Notes under the pieces: generated by a model
Told to the model about the DNA's origin: nothing
The model's database searches: none
What the model saw: only the letters and a program-made list of their open reading frames with translations
Position numbers and translations under genes: made by a program
From: Candidatus Woesearchaeota archaeon
GTDB taxonomy: Archaea > Nanobdellota > Nanobdellia > Woesearchaeales > SM23-78
DNA length: 64,000 nt
NCBI GenBank assembly: GCA_016933095.1
Contig: JAFGBP010000042.1
Location: 1 to 64,000 of the forward strand
Reading direction: 5' to 3'
Shown here: piece after piece, positions 26,181 to 34,974 of the stretch
How positions within the stretch are numbered: the first letter of the stretch is position 1
How the letters are laid out: every line of letters begins with the position of its first letter

Positions 26181-27785
26181 CTAGTGCAGCGCCATCTTCT
26201 TCATGTTATCCTTATGCTTCTTCTTCTCTTTCTGCCTTGGCGTCAGCCTCTTCTTGCCGCTCTTCTTCACCTTCCCCGCCACTGGTTTATGCGCAGGCTG
26301 TTTGATGTGACTCACGTAGGCAGCTGCAGCTCCCGAGTCAGCAATGGACAGCTGGTGCATGGCCGGCGAAGCGCTCTTTGCCATGGGCGCTGGCTTTGAC
26401 ACCGTTGGCTTGTGGTCCTTCGGCGGAGAGCCTTCTGCAATCTTGTCCAGGTGCTCTTGCACGAATCCGAGGTCTGACAACGCTTCCTCGCAGAACTGCA
26501 ATGCTCCCTCGTGGAAGTTCTTCACAGGGTCAGAGTCGTTCTTTGCCAAGACGTCGATTATCTTGTCGTTTCCATAGGGATCACGGTCGAGCTTGAGCAG
26601 GCCTGTAAGATCATTGAGATCGAACACCTCAGATTCCTTCTTCGTCGAAACCAATAGGGTGTCCTGAATCTTCTTGAGCAGTCTCACAGCAGCCGCCTTC
26701 CTCCTAGCAGGAGTCTCGTCTTTCAACTCTGTAAACTCGTTGTAATGCTCGGCGTCAACCCTTATCTTCTTCCTCATCGACTCTGTGCCGCCGCGGCGCA
26801 CGCTATACACGCGCCCGATGACTGCATTGATGGCCTTGGCCTTATCCTCGATACTCGCCACAAACTTCTTAACGTCATCCTCTGTATCGAGGACTGCAAC
26901 TTTGGGCTTGGAAGCGGGCTTCGGCTTAGGTGCCGGAGCAGCTTTCTCCTTTATTATCACAATCTCCTTCTTCTCAACAGGAACCTTTGACTCAGTCTCG
27001 CTGGTCTCGTGCTCCCTCTCCCTGGTCGTCGTCTCCTCTACCTCTTTTGAACGCGCGTGCTCATGACGCACAAAGGCGTGCTGCAGCACGAGGATGGCCT
27101 CGAAGAGAAGCCCAATCACTATGTTGATGGTGCTAAGAGTCAGGTAGTCGAGAGGGCCAAGAAGCTTGGCCAGCCCCAATACAAGGAAGAGCCCTGTGAA
27201 TATGAACGGAAATACCATCAAAAAGCCAGACTCCATGTGATACTTATCGACTAGTACGTAAGTGACGACTATAGTAAGCAGTGCTGGAGAGAATCCGAGG
27301 AACGTGTAGAAAGGCCCGGAGTCAGTTATCAAGCTCAGCACTATCACGCCAATGAACCACAATATCAGAGCGATCACGCAAGTGACCTTCAACACCTTAT
27401 CAACGATGATCTCGACCTCATCCTCCTGATGAGTCTCAGTCTCCACTGTCTTCTCGACAGTCTTCTCGTGAGTGGCAGTATGCGATGAGTGGAGCGGCTG
27501 GTGATAAGCCTGCCGTAAAGCATGCATATGAGCCTGCGAACGCATGGACGGATGGGAATGGATCGAACCTGGATGGTGATGCAAGACCTGATGAGAAGCA
27601 TGAGCGGGATGATGGTTGTGAACCGGATGATGATGCGGATGAGATGGAACAGGATTTGCAGGTACGTGGTGGAATGTATGCGGCGTCGGCAAGATCCTGG
27701 CCTCGTCAGCCTTCTTTTTATCCCTTGCAGGGACTTTAGGTATGACTACATCCTCCAAACTGCTGATTCCACCTCTTTTCAACAT
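26181..27785 (-). CDS. His-rich membrane protein with four transmembrane helices (534 aa)
   Basis: Residues about 35-110 are exceptionally rich in His, Pro and Ser (HHHPVHNHHPAHASHQ and similar). About four transmembrane helices follow (130-235), then a long soluble helical C-terminal region (310-450) and a Lys-rich end (KKSGKKRLTPRQKEKKKHKD). The His-rich part may bind metal, but this is inference. The family is not recognised. Element F lies just upstream of its start. Confidence 0.7.
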   Translation of the reverse strand: MLKRGGISSLEDVVIPKVPARDKKKADEARILPTPHTFHHVPANPVPSHPHHHPVHNHHPAHASHQVLHHHPGSIHSHPSMRSQAHMHALRQAYHQPLHSSHTATHEKTVEKTVETETHQEDEVEIIVDKVLKVTCVIALILWFIGVIVLSLITDSGPFYTFLGFSPALLTIVVTYVLVDKYHMESGFLMVFPFIFTGLFLVLGLAKLLGPLDYLTLSTINIVIGLLFEAILVLQHAFVRHEHARSKEVEETTTREREHETSETESKVPVEKKEIVIIKEKAAPAPKPKPASKPKVAVLDTEDDVKKFVASIEDKAKAINAVIGRVYSVRRGGTESMRKKIRVDAEHYNEFTELKDETPARRKAAAVRLLKKIQDTLLVSTKKESEVFDLNDLTGLLKLDRDPYGNDKIIDVLAKNDSDPVKNFHEGALQFCEEALSDLGFVQEHLDKIAEGSPPKDHKPTVSKPAPMAKSASPAMHQLSIADSGAAAAYVSHIKQPAHKPVAGKVKKSGKKRLTPRQKEKKKHKDNMKKMALH

Positions 27786-27823
27786 TTCTAGGCTTATTGT
27801 TATTTAAGCTTTTCGCCGGAAGC

Positions 27824-27946
27824 GGCTCTGTTCAAAATCTCTCGTAGCCCGCCGCGACCGCTTATTAATAACATCCTTTAGCCGAGTCTAGTCTGATCGT
27901 ATGGTATTTCGTATGCGCAGCAAGGGGCTACTTTTTGAACAGAGCC
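27824..27946 (+). mobile_element. Structured repeat element, copy F
   Basis: Ends GGCTCTGTTCAAAA and TTTTTGAACAGAGCC are perfect inverted repeats. Inner helix GTAGCCC (27844-27850) pairs with GGGCTAC (27925-27931). Core GCCGAGTCTAG is at 27881-27891. Flanking direct repeat GCCGGAAGC (27815-27823 and 27947-27955), 9 bp exact or 10 of 11. Confidence 0.88.
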
Positions 27947-27966
27947 GCCGGAAGCCAACCAAAAGG

Positions 27967-28058
27967 CCGTGCCCCCTAGCGCAGCTTACGACAGCATGTT
28001 CAAACAGAGGAAGAATCGGTTCGATACACGATGAACTGGAGCGCGGAGCGGGGCACGG
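27967..28058 (-). mobile_element. Shorter element J, possible diverged relative
   Basis: A 92-bp element bounded by a perfect 9-bp inverted repeat CCGTGCCCC / GGGGCACGG. On the minus strand it contains CGCTCCGCGCTCC and TTGAACATGCTG followed by GCTGCGC, similar to conserved stretches of copies D, E and I. Inner helix and core are poorly kept, and no clear target duplication is seen. It lies 20 bp from copy F and upstream of the macro-domain gene. Confidence 0.5.
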
Positions 28059-28113
28059 AAAGAATGCTTAAGCAGGAAAAGAGTTTTAAACAAGGCCCCA
28101 TACCTGACGTATC

Positions 28114-28629
28114 ATGAAAGAGACTTACACTCCTAAGATCGAGGTGCGGAAGGGAAGCATCGCAACCATCAGGGTAGACGCTGTAGTCAATCCTGCGAAC
28201 AGCTTCGGCTACATGGGCGGGGGAGTCGCAGGAGTGCTTAAGGAAGTGGGCGGCCAGGAGATAGAAGATGAGGCGGTAGAGCATGCTCCGATTCAAGTGG
28301 GAGAAGCAGTGGCTACAACCCCAGGCCTGCTTGTCTGCAAGAAGGTCATACACGCTCCGACGATGCATAATCCTGGTGAATTGACAGATACCCATAAAGT
28401 AGGGTGTGCTGTGGAGGCGGCGCTTGAGCTTGCTGAGAAGGAGAAGTGCAGGAATGTCGCGATCCCCGGCATGGGAACAGGTGTCGGCGGCCTTGACAAG
28501 AAGGAAGCCGCCAAGGCCATGATAGGGAAGATCAAAGGTAAAAGGTTCGAATACGTCCAGACGATCATATTGATAGATGTCGATGATGATATGGTGGAAG
28601 CGTTCGAAGAGGCACTAGGTCACGAGTGA
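28114..28629 (+). CDS. Macro-domain ADP-ribose-binding protein
   Basis: A single macro domain of 171 residues. Visible are the ligand-binding DAVVNPANSFGYMGGGVAGVL and the second loop GMGTGVGGLDKKEAAKAM. Such proteins bind or hydrolyse ADP-ribose derivatives, for example O-acetyl-ADP-ribose or ADP-ribosylated proteins. TATA-like TTTTAAAC is found about 27 bp before the ATG. The gene converges on mre11. Confidence 0.92.
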   Translation: MKETYTPKIEVRKGSIATIRVDAVVNPANSFGYMGGGVAGVLKEVGGQEIEDEAVEHAPIQVGEAVATTPGLLVCKKVIHAPTMHNPGELTDTHKVGCAVEAALELAEKEKCRNVAIPGMGTGVGGLDKKEAAKAMIGKIKGKRFEYVQTIILIDVDDDMVEAFEEALGHE

Positions 28630-28641
28630 GAAAACATACAT

Positions 28642-29859
28642 CTAAGAGCTTAAGAGGTGATCAGTCTCTTTCTTCATCCTCGCCTCGTACTCGTATTTCT
28701 TCTCGCCGTCTTTCTGCTCATCTGATAGCAGCCGAAGGAGCTCTCTTATCAGCTTCTCTTCCTTCTTCTGGTCGCCGGAGTATCTTGAGGCGTCCTGCTT
28801 CGCTGCGTGCTTCTGTATTAGCTCTGCTTCCAGCTCTTCTGCAGTGCCTGAGTGGACTATCATCTCTGTGAATTCCTTTGACGTGAGCTTTGACGTGCTT
28901 CTCATCACGAAGAACGCTCCTTTGTTGTAAAGGCTCTTTACGAATGACTTGAAGTCAATGTCGGAGGGCTTGCCGCTCTTGAGCTCGCCGTGGACCTTTA
29001 CGAGCACTATCGCGTTGTTGAACTCCTTGAGCTTTATTGCAGAGTCGAGCTCGTGGTAGACTTCTTCAGGAGTCTTGTTCTGGGCATCTGCCTCTATTCG
29101 GTAGACGCTCTTGACGTTCAGGGGCTGGTATTCAAGCTCTCCGTCTTCATAGATGTAGAACCCGCCCTTTCCCAGGCTCCATGCCTCGCTGAAATTGGCA
29201 GGGAAGATGGGGCCCGGGTAAACGACATTTTTTCGCTCTGCTAAATCCTTTGCTTCTACTATATGAATGTGACCGCCAGCGTAATAGTCGAATCCTCTCG
29301 GAAACTCGCTTGCGCTTATCCCCCGTATCACTTTCATCTCCGTTGGGAGGAGCTCTTCGACTGTCGTGTGGAAGAGGAATATCTTAGGGCCCAATGCCTG
29401 CTCCAAAGGCTCTATGTCCAGGGAATCGTATTCTTCCTGCTCCAGGCTTCCTTTCCTGCCGCCTATGCCTGTAAGCTTGGCCTTGGTCTTCGGGTCCTCT
29501 GTGAAACTGAGTTTTAGCTTGCCTTCGATAACTTCTCCTTTCATGACGTTCTTCAGGAGCTCTGTCTCTTCGAGGACGTCGAGGATGGTCTTCCCGCTGG
29601 CTGAGTAGTCGTGGCTTCCGGGGACGACGTAGACAGGGATGTGGGCTTGCTTCAGTTTCTTCAGCAGGATGACGGTCTCCTGCAGGTGGTCTATCGCAGG
29701 TACTGCGGTGTTGAAGAGATCCCCTGCTATTATGACGAAGTCGAGTTTCTTCTCGAGAATGACGGTGATGGCTCTCCTGAAGGCTTCGAGTGAGAGGTTC
29801 TTCATGAGCGGGTCTCTCCATGCTCCTATGTGGACGTCTGCTAGATGTGCGAATCGCAT
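28642..29859 (-). CDS. mre11: Mre11-type DNA repair exonuclease
   Basis: Calcineurin-like phosphoesterase with all expected motifs: HLADVHIG, AGDLFN, GSHDYS (usually GNHD), HTTVEE and GGHIHI, coordinating two metal ions. The start MRFAHLADVHIG at 29859 is typical of Mre11; the reading frame extends upstream but that extension is not family-like. Length 405 residues with a helical C-terminal region for Rad50 contact. It processes DNA ends together with Rad50. No rad50 gene is adjacent, unlike many archaea. Confidence 0.9.
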   Translation of the reverse strand: MRFAHLADVHIGAWRDPLMKNLSLEAFRRAITVILEKKLDFVIIAGDLFNTAVPAIDHLQETVILLKKLKQAHIPVYVVPGSHDYSASGKTILDVLEETELLKNVMKGEVIEGKLKLSFTEDPKTKAKLTGIGGRKGSLEQEEYDSLDIEPLEQALGPKIFLFHTTVEELLPTEMKVIRGISASEFPRGFDYYAGGHIHIVEAKDLAERKNVVYPGPIFPANFSEAWSLGKGGFYIYEDGELEYQPLNVKSVYRIEADAQNKTPEEVYHELDSAIKLKEFNNAIVLVKVHGELKSGKPSDIDFKSFVKSLYNKGAFFVMRSTSKLTSKEFTEMIVHSGTAEELEAELIQKHAAKQDASRYSGDQKKEEKLIRELLRLLSDEQKDGEKKYEYEARMKKETDHLLSS

Positions 29860-29958
29860 AGGAGGAGGGGAAGCCAGAGAGCTATAAAAGATAATGTGAC
29901 CACCACGAAGTAGTAAATAAAACGAAAGGTTTATAAATAAGAGAATAATCCAAAAAAA

Positions 29959-30486
29959 ATGAGAAACATAGCAGAACTCATCATCACCAATTCGCAGCCC
30001 ACACCAAAAGCCCTGCACAAACTGCAAGCTCTTAATGACGACGCCCAAATCTACTTCTCACAAGCACAAAACATAGCAATGCACTACATCGAACAAAGCA
30101 CCACAATAGCTTTATTCGTACGCAGAAGAGAAAAAGATATCACTAAAACCCAAGAATTGGCGGAAACATCCGAAGGAAAGAAGAAGGAGAAAGCATACAA
30201 TACTCAAAAAGAGCTTGAGAAAAGAATAGCAGAAAGAATTAAGACAAGCTTCCAGAATGGAATGGCTATTATCAAGGACTTCCACGAAGCCAATCGAGAT
30301 TATCTAGTAGAATTCCTAAAAATACAAGGCATCATGGTATGTTCAGAAGAAGAAGGAGAAGTCAAATACTTCCAATTGACAACAAACCAGCCCGACCAAA
30401 AACCCACCATCCATAATCTAAGGAACAACGCAAAAAATAAAATAAGAGAAGTGGAACTCCTCGTCTCCGCATACCAAAAACCATAA
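29959..30486 (+). CDS. Hypothetical helical protein (175 aa)
   Basis: Mostly charged amphipathic helix, likely coiled coil (RRREKDITKTQELAETSEGKKKEKA). No signal peptide or membrane helix. A TATA box GGTTTATAAAT about 25 bp upstream of the ATG implies a leaderless mRNA. It converges with the next small coiled-coil gene. No family recognised. Confidence 0.65.
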   Translation: MRNIAELIITNSQPTPKALHKLQALNDDAQIYFSQAQNIAMHYIEQSTTIALFVRRREKDITKTQELAETSEGKKKEKAYNTQKELEKRIAERIKTSFQNGMAIIKDFHEANRDYLVEFLKIQGIMVCSEEEGEVKYFQLTTNQPDQKPTIHNLRNNAKNKIREVELLVSAYQKP

Positions 30487-30500
30487 GATTCTAATAAGGA

Positions 30501-30788
30501 TCAAAGACGCAAAGTGGCCTCTAGGAAACGAAGCTTTTCTTCCGCCTCAATAAATCGAAAAGTTCCAATAAGAGAATTAAGCTTGTCAAAATGAGCCTTG
30601 AAACTCTCCTTGATAATCTTTTCTCCCTCTTTCTCACCATAACGCTGGAGAATCTTCTCCTCGAATTGCTCGAGTTCTCTCATCAAGACCTTGGCTTCTG
30701 CCTCTTGTTTAGCCAAAGCCTTATCCTGATCCCTAAGCCTCTTCTCCAACACATTCATAGAATATATGTGCCTTTTGAACAATCCCAT
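30501..30788 (-). CDS. Small coiled-coil protein (95 aa)
   Basis: Nearly the whole chain after residue 10 is a heptad-like helix (LEKRLRDQDKALAKQEAEAKVLMRELEQFEEKI). A strong AGGTGA ribosome site precedes the ATG. It is divergent from the aldolase gene. Function unknown. Confidence 0.65.
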   Translation of the reverse strand: MGLFKRHIYSMNVLEKRLRDQDKALAKQEAEAKVLMRELEQFEEKILQRYGEKEGEKIIKESFKAHFDKLNSLIGTFRFIEAEEKLRFLEATLRL

Positions 30789-30916
30789 TTTTTCACCTCA
30801 CAGCATTCACAAAATCGAAAGTGTTAAAATCAAGTCTAATCATAAAGATATAAGTTTATAAACTTTGCCTTATAGGATTAGGTCTAAGGCTTTTGTTTTT
30901 TAAAAAGAGGTGCAGC

Positions 30917-31789
30917 TTGGCAGAAAAGGGCAATCGCGAAAGCATTATCAAACTTTACCGCAAGGCTTGGCTCGGCGGCTACGCCATCGGGGCTTTCAAC
31001 TTCTCGACTATGGACCTAGTGCATGGCATACACGAGACTGCCATCGCCATGAAGGCGCCTGTGATCATCGCCACGAGCCAGGGCGAGAGGAACTTCTTCG
31101 GCTGCGAGGAGAGCGTGGCAGTCTACAACGTCCTTAAGGCAAGGCACCCACCTACGATACTGCACGCAGACCACACCAAGACGCTTGAAGAGCTGAAGAA
31201 AGTTGTAGACGCGGGCTACCCTAGCGTCCACTTCGACGGCTCAGGACTCGACTACCTGACTAACTTAGAGCAGACCAGGAAGGCGGTCGAGTACGCGCAC
31301 GCCCACGACGTCTTCATCGAGGGAGAGCTCGGAGGAATCCCCGGCGGCTCGAGCCTTCACAAGGAGAGCATCAAGTCCGTCGCAAAGGAGGAGTACCTGA
31401 CGCATCCTGAGCAGGCAAAGGACTTCGTCAACAGGACAGGCGTCGACTCGCTCGCCGTGAACGTGGGGAACGCCCACGGCATCTGGAAGGATGCGCCGAA
31501 GCTCGACTTCAAGAGGATCCAGAAGATAAAGGAGCTTACAGGCAAGTTCTTAGTCCTACATGGAGGTTCGGGAATAAGGCCTATCGATTTCAGGCGCGCG
31601 ATCGCCCATGGCATCACGAAGATAAACATCAACACAGAGATGAGGATCGCATTCGAGAAAGCCATAGAGCAGGGACTCGCAGAGCGGACTGATGACACCC
31701 CTTACAAGTACCTGGGACACGCCCACGAAGCCGTGGCAAAAGTAGTGCGTGACAAGATCGTGATATTCAAGTCAGAGAAGAAGGCCTAA
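30917..31789 (+). CDS. Class II fructose-bisphosphate aldolase-family enzyme
   Basis: A TIM-barrel class II aldolase (KbaY/GatY/Fba type) of about 290 residues: YAIGAFNFSTMD, LHADHTK with metal-binding His, VHFDGSG, GELGGIPG, NVGNAHG, LHGGSG and KININTEMR. The TTG start at 30917 is chosen because GAGGTG lies at 30906-30911; an upstream TTG would put this site inside the gene. It probably interconverts fructose-1,6-bisphosphate with triose phosphates, or a related ketose phosphate. Class II enzymes are typical of bacteria and occur in some DPANN archaea. Confidence 0.9.
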   Translation: MAEKGNRESIIKLYRKAWLGGYAIGAFNFSTMDLVHGIHETAIAMKAPVIIATSQGERNFFGCEESVAVYNVLKARHPPTILHADHTKTLEELKKVVDAGYPSVHFDGSGLDYLTNLEQTRKAVEYAHAHDVFIEGELGGIPGGSSLHKESIKSVAKEEYLTHPEQAKDFVNRTGVDSLAVNVGNAHGIWKDAPKLDFKRIQKIKELTGKFLVLHGGSGIRPIDFRRAIAHGITKININTEMRIAFEKAIEQGLAERTDDTPYKYLGHAHEAVAKVVRDKIVIFKSEKKA

Positions 31790-31916
31790 AATAACAAAAA
31801 AAAGAGCGCATCAATGGAATGCAATATCCGCATTGAAACGCTGTCAGGGACGCCTCACCCAACATCGTCATGAGCAGGAAAAAGTTTTTTAAACTGAGAG
31901 GTGTTACCTTTCTCGC

Positions 31917-32192
31917 ATGGCATATACTTGGGACCAGTATACGAAGGAAGAACAGGATGAATGGGAGGAGATGAACAGGAAAGCACTGGAATCTTATCGC
32001 GGATATGAACCAAAAAGCGACAGTATAACTCCCACACACCATATTCATGAGGCAATCCGACCGACATCCTTCGATCCTGAACATCTCATGCGTTTTAATC
32101 TTCTCCATCCGGCCGATAAGAAAATCAAAGCACCAACATCCCTTCTTAAGAAAAGCCTGGATTATCTCGTGAACATTTACCGAAGGCTTTGA
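31917..32192 (+). CDS. Small hypothetical protein (91 aa)
   Basis: A charged protein rich in Glu, Lys and His, with an acidic helix (YTKEEQDEWEEMNRKALESY) and a basic C-terminal helix. No signal peptide. GAGAGGTG lies about 20 bp before the ATG and a TATA-like TTTTTTAAAC farther upstream. Not recognised. Confidence 0.55.
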   Translation: MAYTWDQYTKEEQDEWEEMNRKALESYRGYEPKSDSITPTHHIHEAIRPTSFDPEHLMRFNLLHPADKKIKAPTSLLKKSLDYLVNIYRRL

Positions 32193-32257
32193 ACTTGTCC
32201 TGAAAGGGAGCAGGCCATCTTCAGGCATCAAAAAATAAGGGTTATGAGAGAATCGCC

Positions 32258-33244
32258 TCAGTCGAATGGGAAGTAAGCAATCCTCACGGCGACGTACACG
32301 ACGTACATCAGTATGAGCATGAACGCACCCCAGCGGTTGAGCTTCTTCTGGTGAGAGAGTATCCATACCAGCAGTATGACTGCCGAGATTGCCTTCATTG
32401 GCAGGTCCCAGAACAGGATTGGGTAAGGAACATAATAAGATGAGATTAGCCCGCCGAGGCCTATGCCGAACAGAGGATTCACGATGTTGCTCCCTATGAG
32501 GGTCCCTACGGCGAGCCCGGTCGCCTTCTTCCTCGCGCTTATGATGGCTGTGAAGAGCTCTGGAAGGGCAGAAGCGACTCCCAATGTCAAGACCCCGATC
32601 AGGCTTCCTCCTACGCCCGTCTTGAGGACGACGTATTCGGTCACGTCCAAGGTTATTATGCTACTGAAGAGAAGCACGAGAAGCCCGGCACAGGTCAGCA
32701 GGATCTCCTTTATCACGTGGACCTTGCGCTCTTCCTCTGATATCTCCTCTTTCGGCTCTGAGATGTACAGGTAGAACAGGTACACTCCAAACAATCCCAG
32801 GAGGATGGCTCCATCTATCCTGGATATCTGGCCATCCCATCCGAGCCCCAAGACAAGCAAGGTCGTCACGATGAGCAAGGAATAGCTTGTCTGCAGGAAG
32901 CTCTTCGGGAAATGGACCGTCCCTATTATCAGGATGGCAACCCCAAGGATAAGAGTCTGCTGGACGACGTCCGATCCGATATTCGCCCCGACGACAGTCG
33001 CAGAAGCGATCCTGTAATCCATATGGCCCGCTAGGATGCCGAAAGACGCGACCAGGTGAGAGCCGATCTCCGGAAGGCTCGTCCCGATGGAGAGGACCGT
33101 AAGGCCGATAAACGTGTTCGAGACCCCGAAGTGATGGGCGATCCTTATCAGCTTGTCGACGACGTAGTTGGCGCTCAATACAAGCACGACTATCGCGAGG
33201 AAGCCGAAGGCCACGTTGTTCCAGAAAGAATCGAACAGTATCAT
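32258..33244 (-). CDS. Sodium/calcium exchanger family membrane protein (CaCA, YrbG-like)
   Basis: About ten transmembrane helices in two inverted halves, each with the ion-binding alpha repeat: GTSLPEIGSHLVASF (residues about 53-70) and GVASALPELFTAIISA (about 220-235), both with the conserved Pro-Glu. Asn-rich SNIVNPLFG follows the second. Family members exchange Ca2+ or other cations for Na+ or H+. It is a single gene with a TATA-like element at its start. Confidence 0.92.
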   Translation of the reverse strand: MILFDSFWNNVAFGFLAIVVLVLSANYVVDKLIRIAHHFGVSNTFIGLTVLSIGTSLPEIGSHLVASFGILAGHMDYRIASATVVGANIGSDVVQQTLILGVAILIIGTVHFPKSFLQTSYSLLIVTTLLVLGLGWDGQISRIDGAILLGLFGVYLFYLYISEPKEEISEEERKVHVIKEILLTCAGLLVLLFSSIITLDVTEYVVLKTGVGGSLIGVLTLGVASALPELFTAIISARKKATGLAVGTLIGSNIVNPLFGIGLGGLISSYYVPYPILFWDLPMKAISAVILLVWILSHQKKLNRWGAFMLILMYVVYVAVRIAYFPFD

Positions 33245-33305
33245 GGGATAAACTGAGAAATGATTATTTAAAAAGTTTATCTTGAAAGAGAAAATCCTGA
33301 AAAGA

Positions 33306-33914
33306 TTACTCTACAGGGATCATCTCGCCGCCGGTGCTCTGGGCAATCCTCTCAAGATCCAGTTGGGTTGACGTTGATACGCCAACCGGCACAAAGGAAA
33401 GCTTCACGCCGTTCTGCTTTGCATAATCCAGAACCGTCCTGGTAGAGACAAGTTCTTCGTTATTCGCACCATCCGTCAAGGTTATGACCTTCTCATAAGG
33501 CTTCTTCCCCATCACATAATTGATGGAAGTGAGCATGGGCGTGCCGCAATCAGCTTTCACATCCTCAATGAACATGCCATCCTTGCCTCCGGCACAACCG
33601 CTGAAAACATAGACATCAGCCCCGACCGGAAATGGAAACTTCTTCAGGACGTCGATCTTTCTCACGTCCTCTCCTTTATTGTCCTTGATAACGTCGCTCA
33701 TGGAGCCTGATATGTCAAGAAGATAAGCGACTCCGGCCTTCTTATCAGGGTTCGCCTTGTGAAGGGCCTCTGCCACGGGATTATCATAAGCCTCCATAAG
33801 CCCAGGAACAGGCACGACAACCTTAGAAACATAATCCTCTGCCCTGCAAGACATGCATAACCCGGCCGCCAGCAACGACGCCGGAACCATCAACTTCGCA
33901 ACCAAACTCTTCAT
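33306..33914 (-). CDS. Secreted von Willebrand factor A-domain protein
   Basis: Start MKSLVAKLMVPASLLAAGLCMSC gives a signal peptide; the longer reading frame does not. The VWA domain follows with the metal-ion adhesion motif DISGSMSD, then TLTDGANNEE. The protein has about 200 residues and is a single domain. It probably binds another envelope protein. Note the Cys pair right after the signal, but it does not form a clear lipobox. Confidence 0.8.
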   Translation of the reverse strand: MKSLVAKLMVPASLLAAGLCMSCRAEDYVSKVVVPVPGLMEAYDNPVAEALHKANPDKKAGVAYLLDISGSMSDVIKDNKGEDVRKIDVLKKFPFPVGADVYVFSGCAGGKDGMFIEDVKADCGTPMLTSINYVMGKKPYEKVITLTDGANNEELVSTRTVLDYAKQNGVKLSFVPVGVSTSTQLDLERIAQSTGGEMIPVE

Positions 33915-34010
33915 AACAGCATCACCGAAGCAAAGGAAAGATATGCAGTTTATAAAATAAGCGGAAAACAAGAGAAAAGGTCCGGGAATCCGATAAACCG
34001 AAAGAAATCA

Positions 34011-34046
34011 CAGGACAACAGAAATGCTTACATTTCTGAGTCTACT
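34011..34046 (+). repeat. Single hairpin of the tRNA-end type ahead of a LAGLIDADG gene
   Basis: AGGACAACAGAAAT - loop - ATTTCTGAGTCT, with the outer pair CAG/CTG. The ACAACA and TGAG(T/C)CT flanks equal those in the hairpins behind tRNA-Arg (8.43 kb) and at 15.1 kb. It lies upstream of the shared LAGLIDADG promoter. Confidence 0.6.
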
Positions 34047-34054
34047 GACTTCAT

Positions 34055-34094
34055 CACTAGACACACTGGACAATCCCGCGCAACCCTTAAAAAC
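34055..34094 (+). promoter_or_regulatory. Promoter region of LAGLIDADG copy 2
   Basis: CACTAGACAC, CGCGCAAC and the TATA-like CCTTAAAAAC, in the order seen before copy 1 (9368-9398). The GGAGGA ribosome site and ATG follow at 34134. Confidence 0.5.
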
Positions 34095-34133
34095 TCTTCT
34101 CCTTCGCCAATCCTGTTTCATCAGGAGGACAAG

Positions 34134-34781
34134 ATGAAAACAGAATTGAGTCCAGAACTGGCAGAGTTTGTAGGCATTGTCATGGGAGATGGATATATCT
34201 ATTTGAATAAAGGCAAGTATCTTCTAGGCATTGTGGGGCATCCAAAAAAAGACAGAGCGCATTTCAAGCACATTAATGATCTTATCATGTCCCTTTTCCA
34301 GCATAAACCTACGATTGTCACAAGAGCCAGAGGATTAAGACTTACTCTTTACTCAAAGCAAGCATGCACTCTCTTAACAAAAGAAATCGGTCTTGTTCAC
34401 GGCAAAGGTAAGGGAGAAAACGTGACAATTCCACAAGTATTCCTGAAGGACGATTCTCTTCTTAATAGTTTAATTAGAGGCTTATTCGATACGGATGGTA
34501 GCATCTTCACGTCCAACAAGAAAGGAGCACCCGATTATCCCACAATAGAATTGACAACCACAAGCATCCGCTTAGCAGAACAAGTCAGAGACATTCTCAT
34601 AAAAAAAGGCTTCAGGGTGGCTAATGTCCGGAGGTACAAATCAAAAAGAAGCGTTCTGGATACACACAAAGTCTCGTTGTACGGACATAAGAACATGATG
34701 TTATGGAGAGAAATAATCGGATTCTCCAACTCTTACAAGCAAGAGAGATTAAGAAGAATAAGTGGGTCGGGCGTGATTTGA
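34134..34781 (+). CDS. LAGLIDADG homing endonuclease-like protein, copy 2
   Basis: A 215-residue protein with motifs FVGIVMGDGY and LIRGLFDTDGSI and a C-terminal part (KVSLYGHKNMMLWREIIGFSN) matching copy 1 at 8.6-9.3 kb in layout (FLKGPHNLELWTSLIGFNN). GGAGGA precedes the ATG. The last 18 bp overlap the 3' end of the oppositely oriented tRNA-Phe gene, so its stop codon lies inside the tRNA. Probably an independent mobile gene associated with tRNA loci or an enzyme once linked to a tRNA intron. Confidence 0.88.
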   Translation: MKTELSPELAEFVGIVMGDGYIYLNKGKYLLGIVGHPKKDRAHFKHINDLIMSLFQHKPTIVTRARGLRLTLYSKQACTLLTKEIGLVHGKGKGENVTIPQVFLKDDSLLNSLIRGLFDTDGSIFTSNKKGAPDYPTIELTTTSIRLAEQVRDILIKKGFRVANVRRYKSKRSVLDTHKVSLYGHKNMMLWREIIGFSNSYKQERLRRISGSGVI

Positions 34782-34926
34782 ACACGCGACATTCCGTGCC
34801 AGACACCATTCCTGTTATCTGACTCCACGGTCTTCAGCCGTCTAAGCTGCAAATCCGGTTTCCCTGAAATGCATGTGCTCTCCTTAGACGAGTGATGATC
34901 CAGCTCTCAGTCTGAGCTACCGACCC
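34764..34926 (-). tRNA. tRNA-Phe (GAA) with two apparent introns
   Basis: Acceptor GGGTCGG/CCGACCC, D stem GCTC/GAGC and T arm GCGTG-TTCAAAT-CACGC frame a 163-nt gene, about 90 nt longer than a tRNA. The anticodon loop CTGAAGA (anticodon at 34833-34835) is present. One insertion between D arm and anticodon is closed by a perfect 8-bp helix CGTCTAAG/CTTAGACG (34839-34846 with 34883-34890). A second, between anticodon stem and T arm, is closed by CCGTG/CACGG (34794-34830). Both are presumably removed by the archaeal splicing endonuclease; borders not resolved. Confidence 0.8.
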
Positions 34927-34949
34927 GTTATGCTAAGTAAAAATAGTTT

Positions 34950-34960
34950 CTTTATAAAGC
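34950..34960 (-). promoter_or_regulatory. TATA element of tRNA-Phe
   Basis: Minus strand GCTTTATAAAG, 24-34 bp upstream of the tRNA 5' end. Confidence 0.6.
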
Positions 34961-34974
34961 TTACTCAAAAAATA

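Noticed and set aside
28060..28395. Minus-strand reading frame at the start of the macro-domain gene
   Set aside because: It is antisense to a clear macro domain and crosses its promoter.
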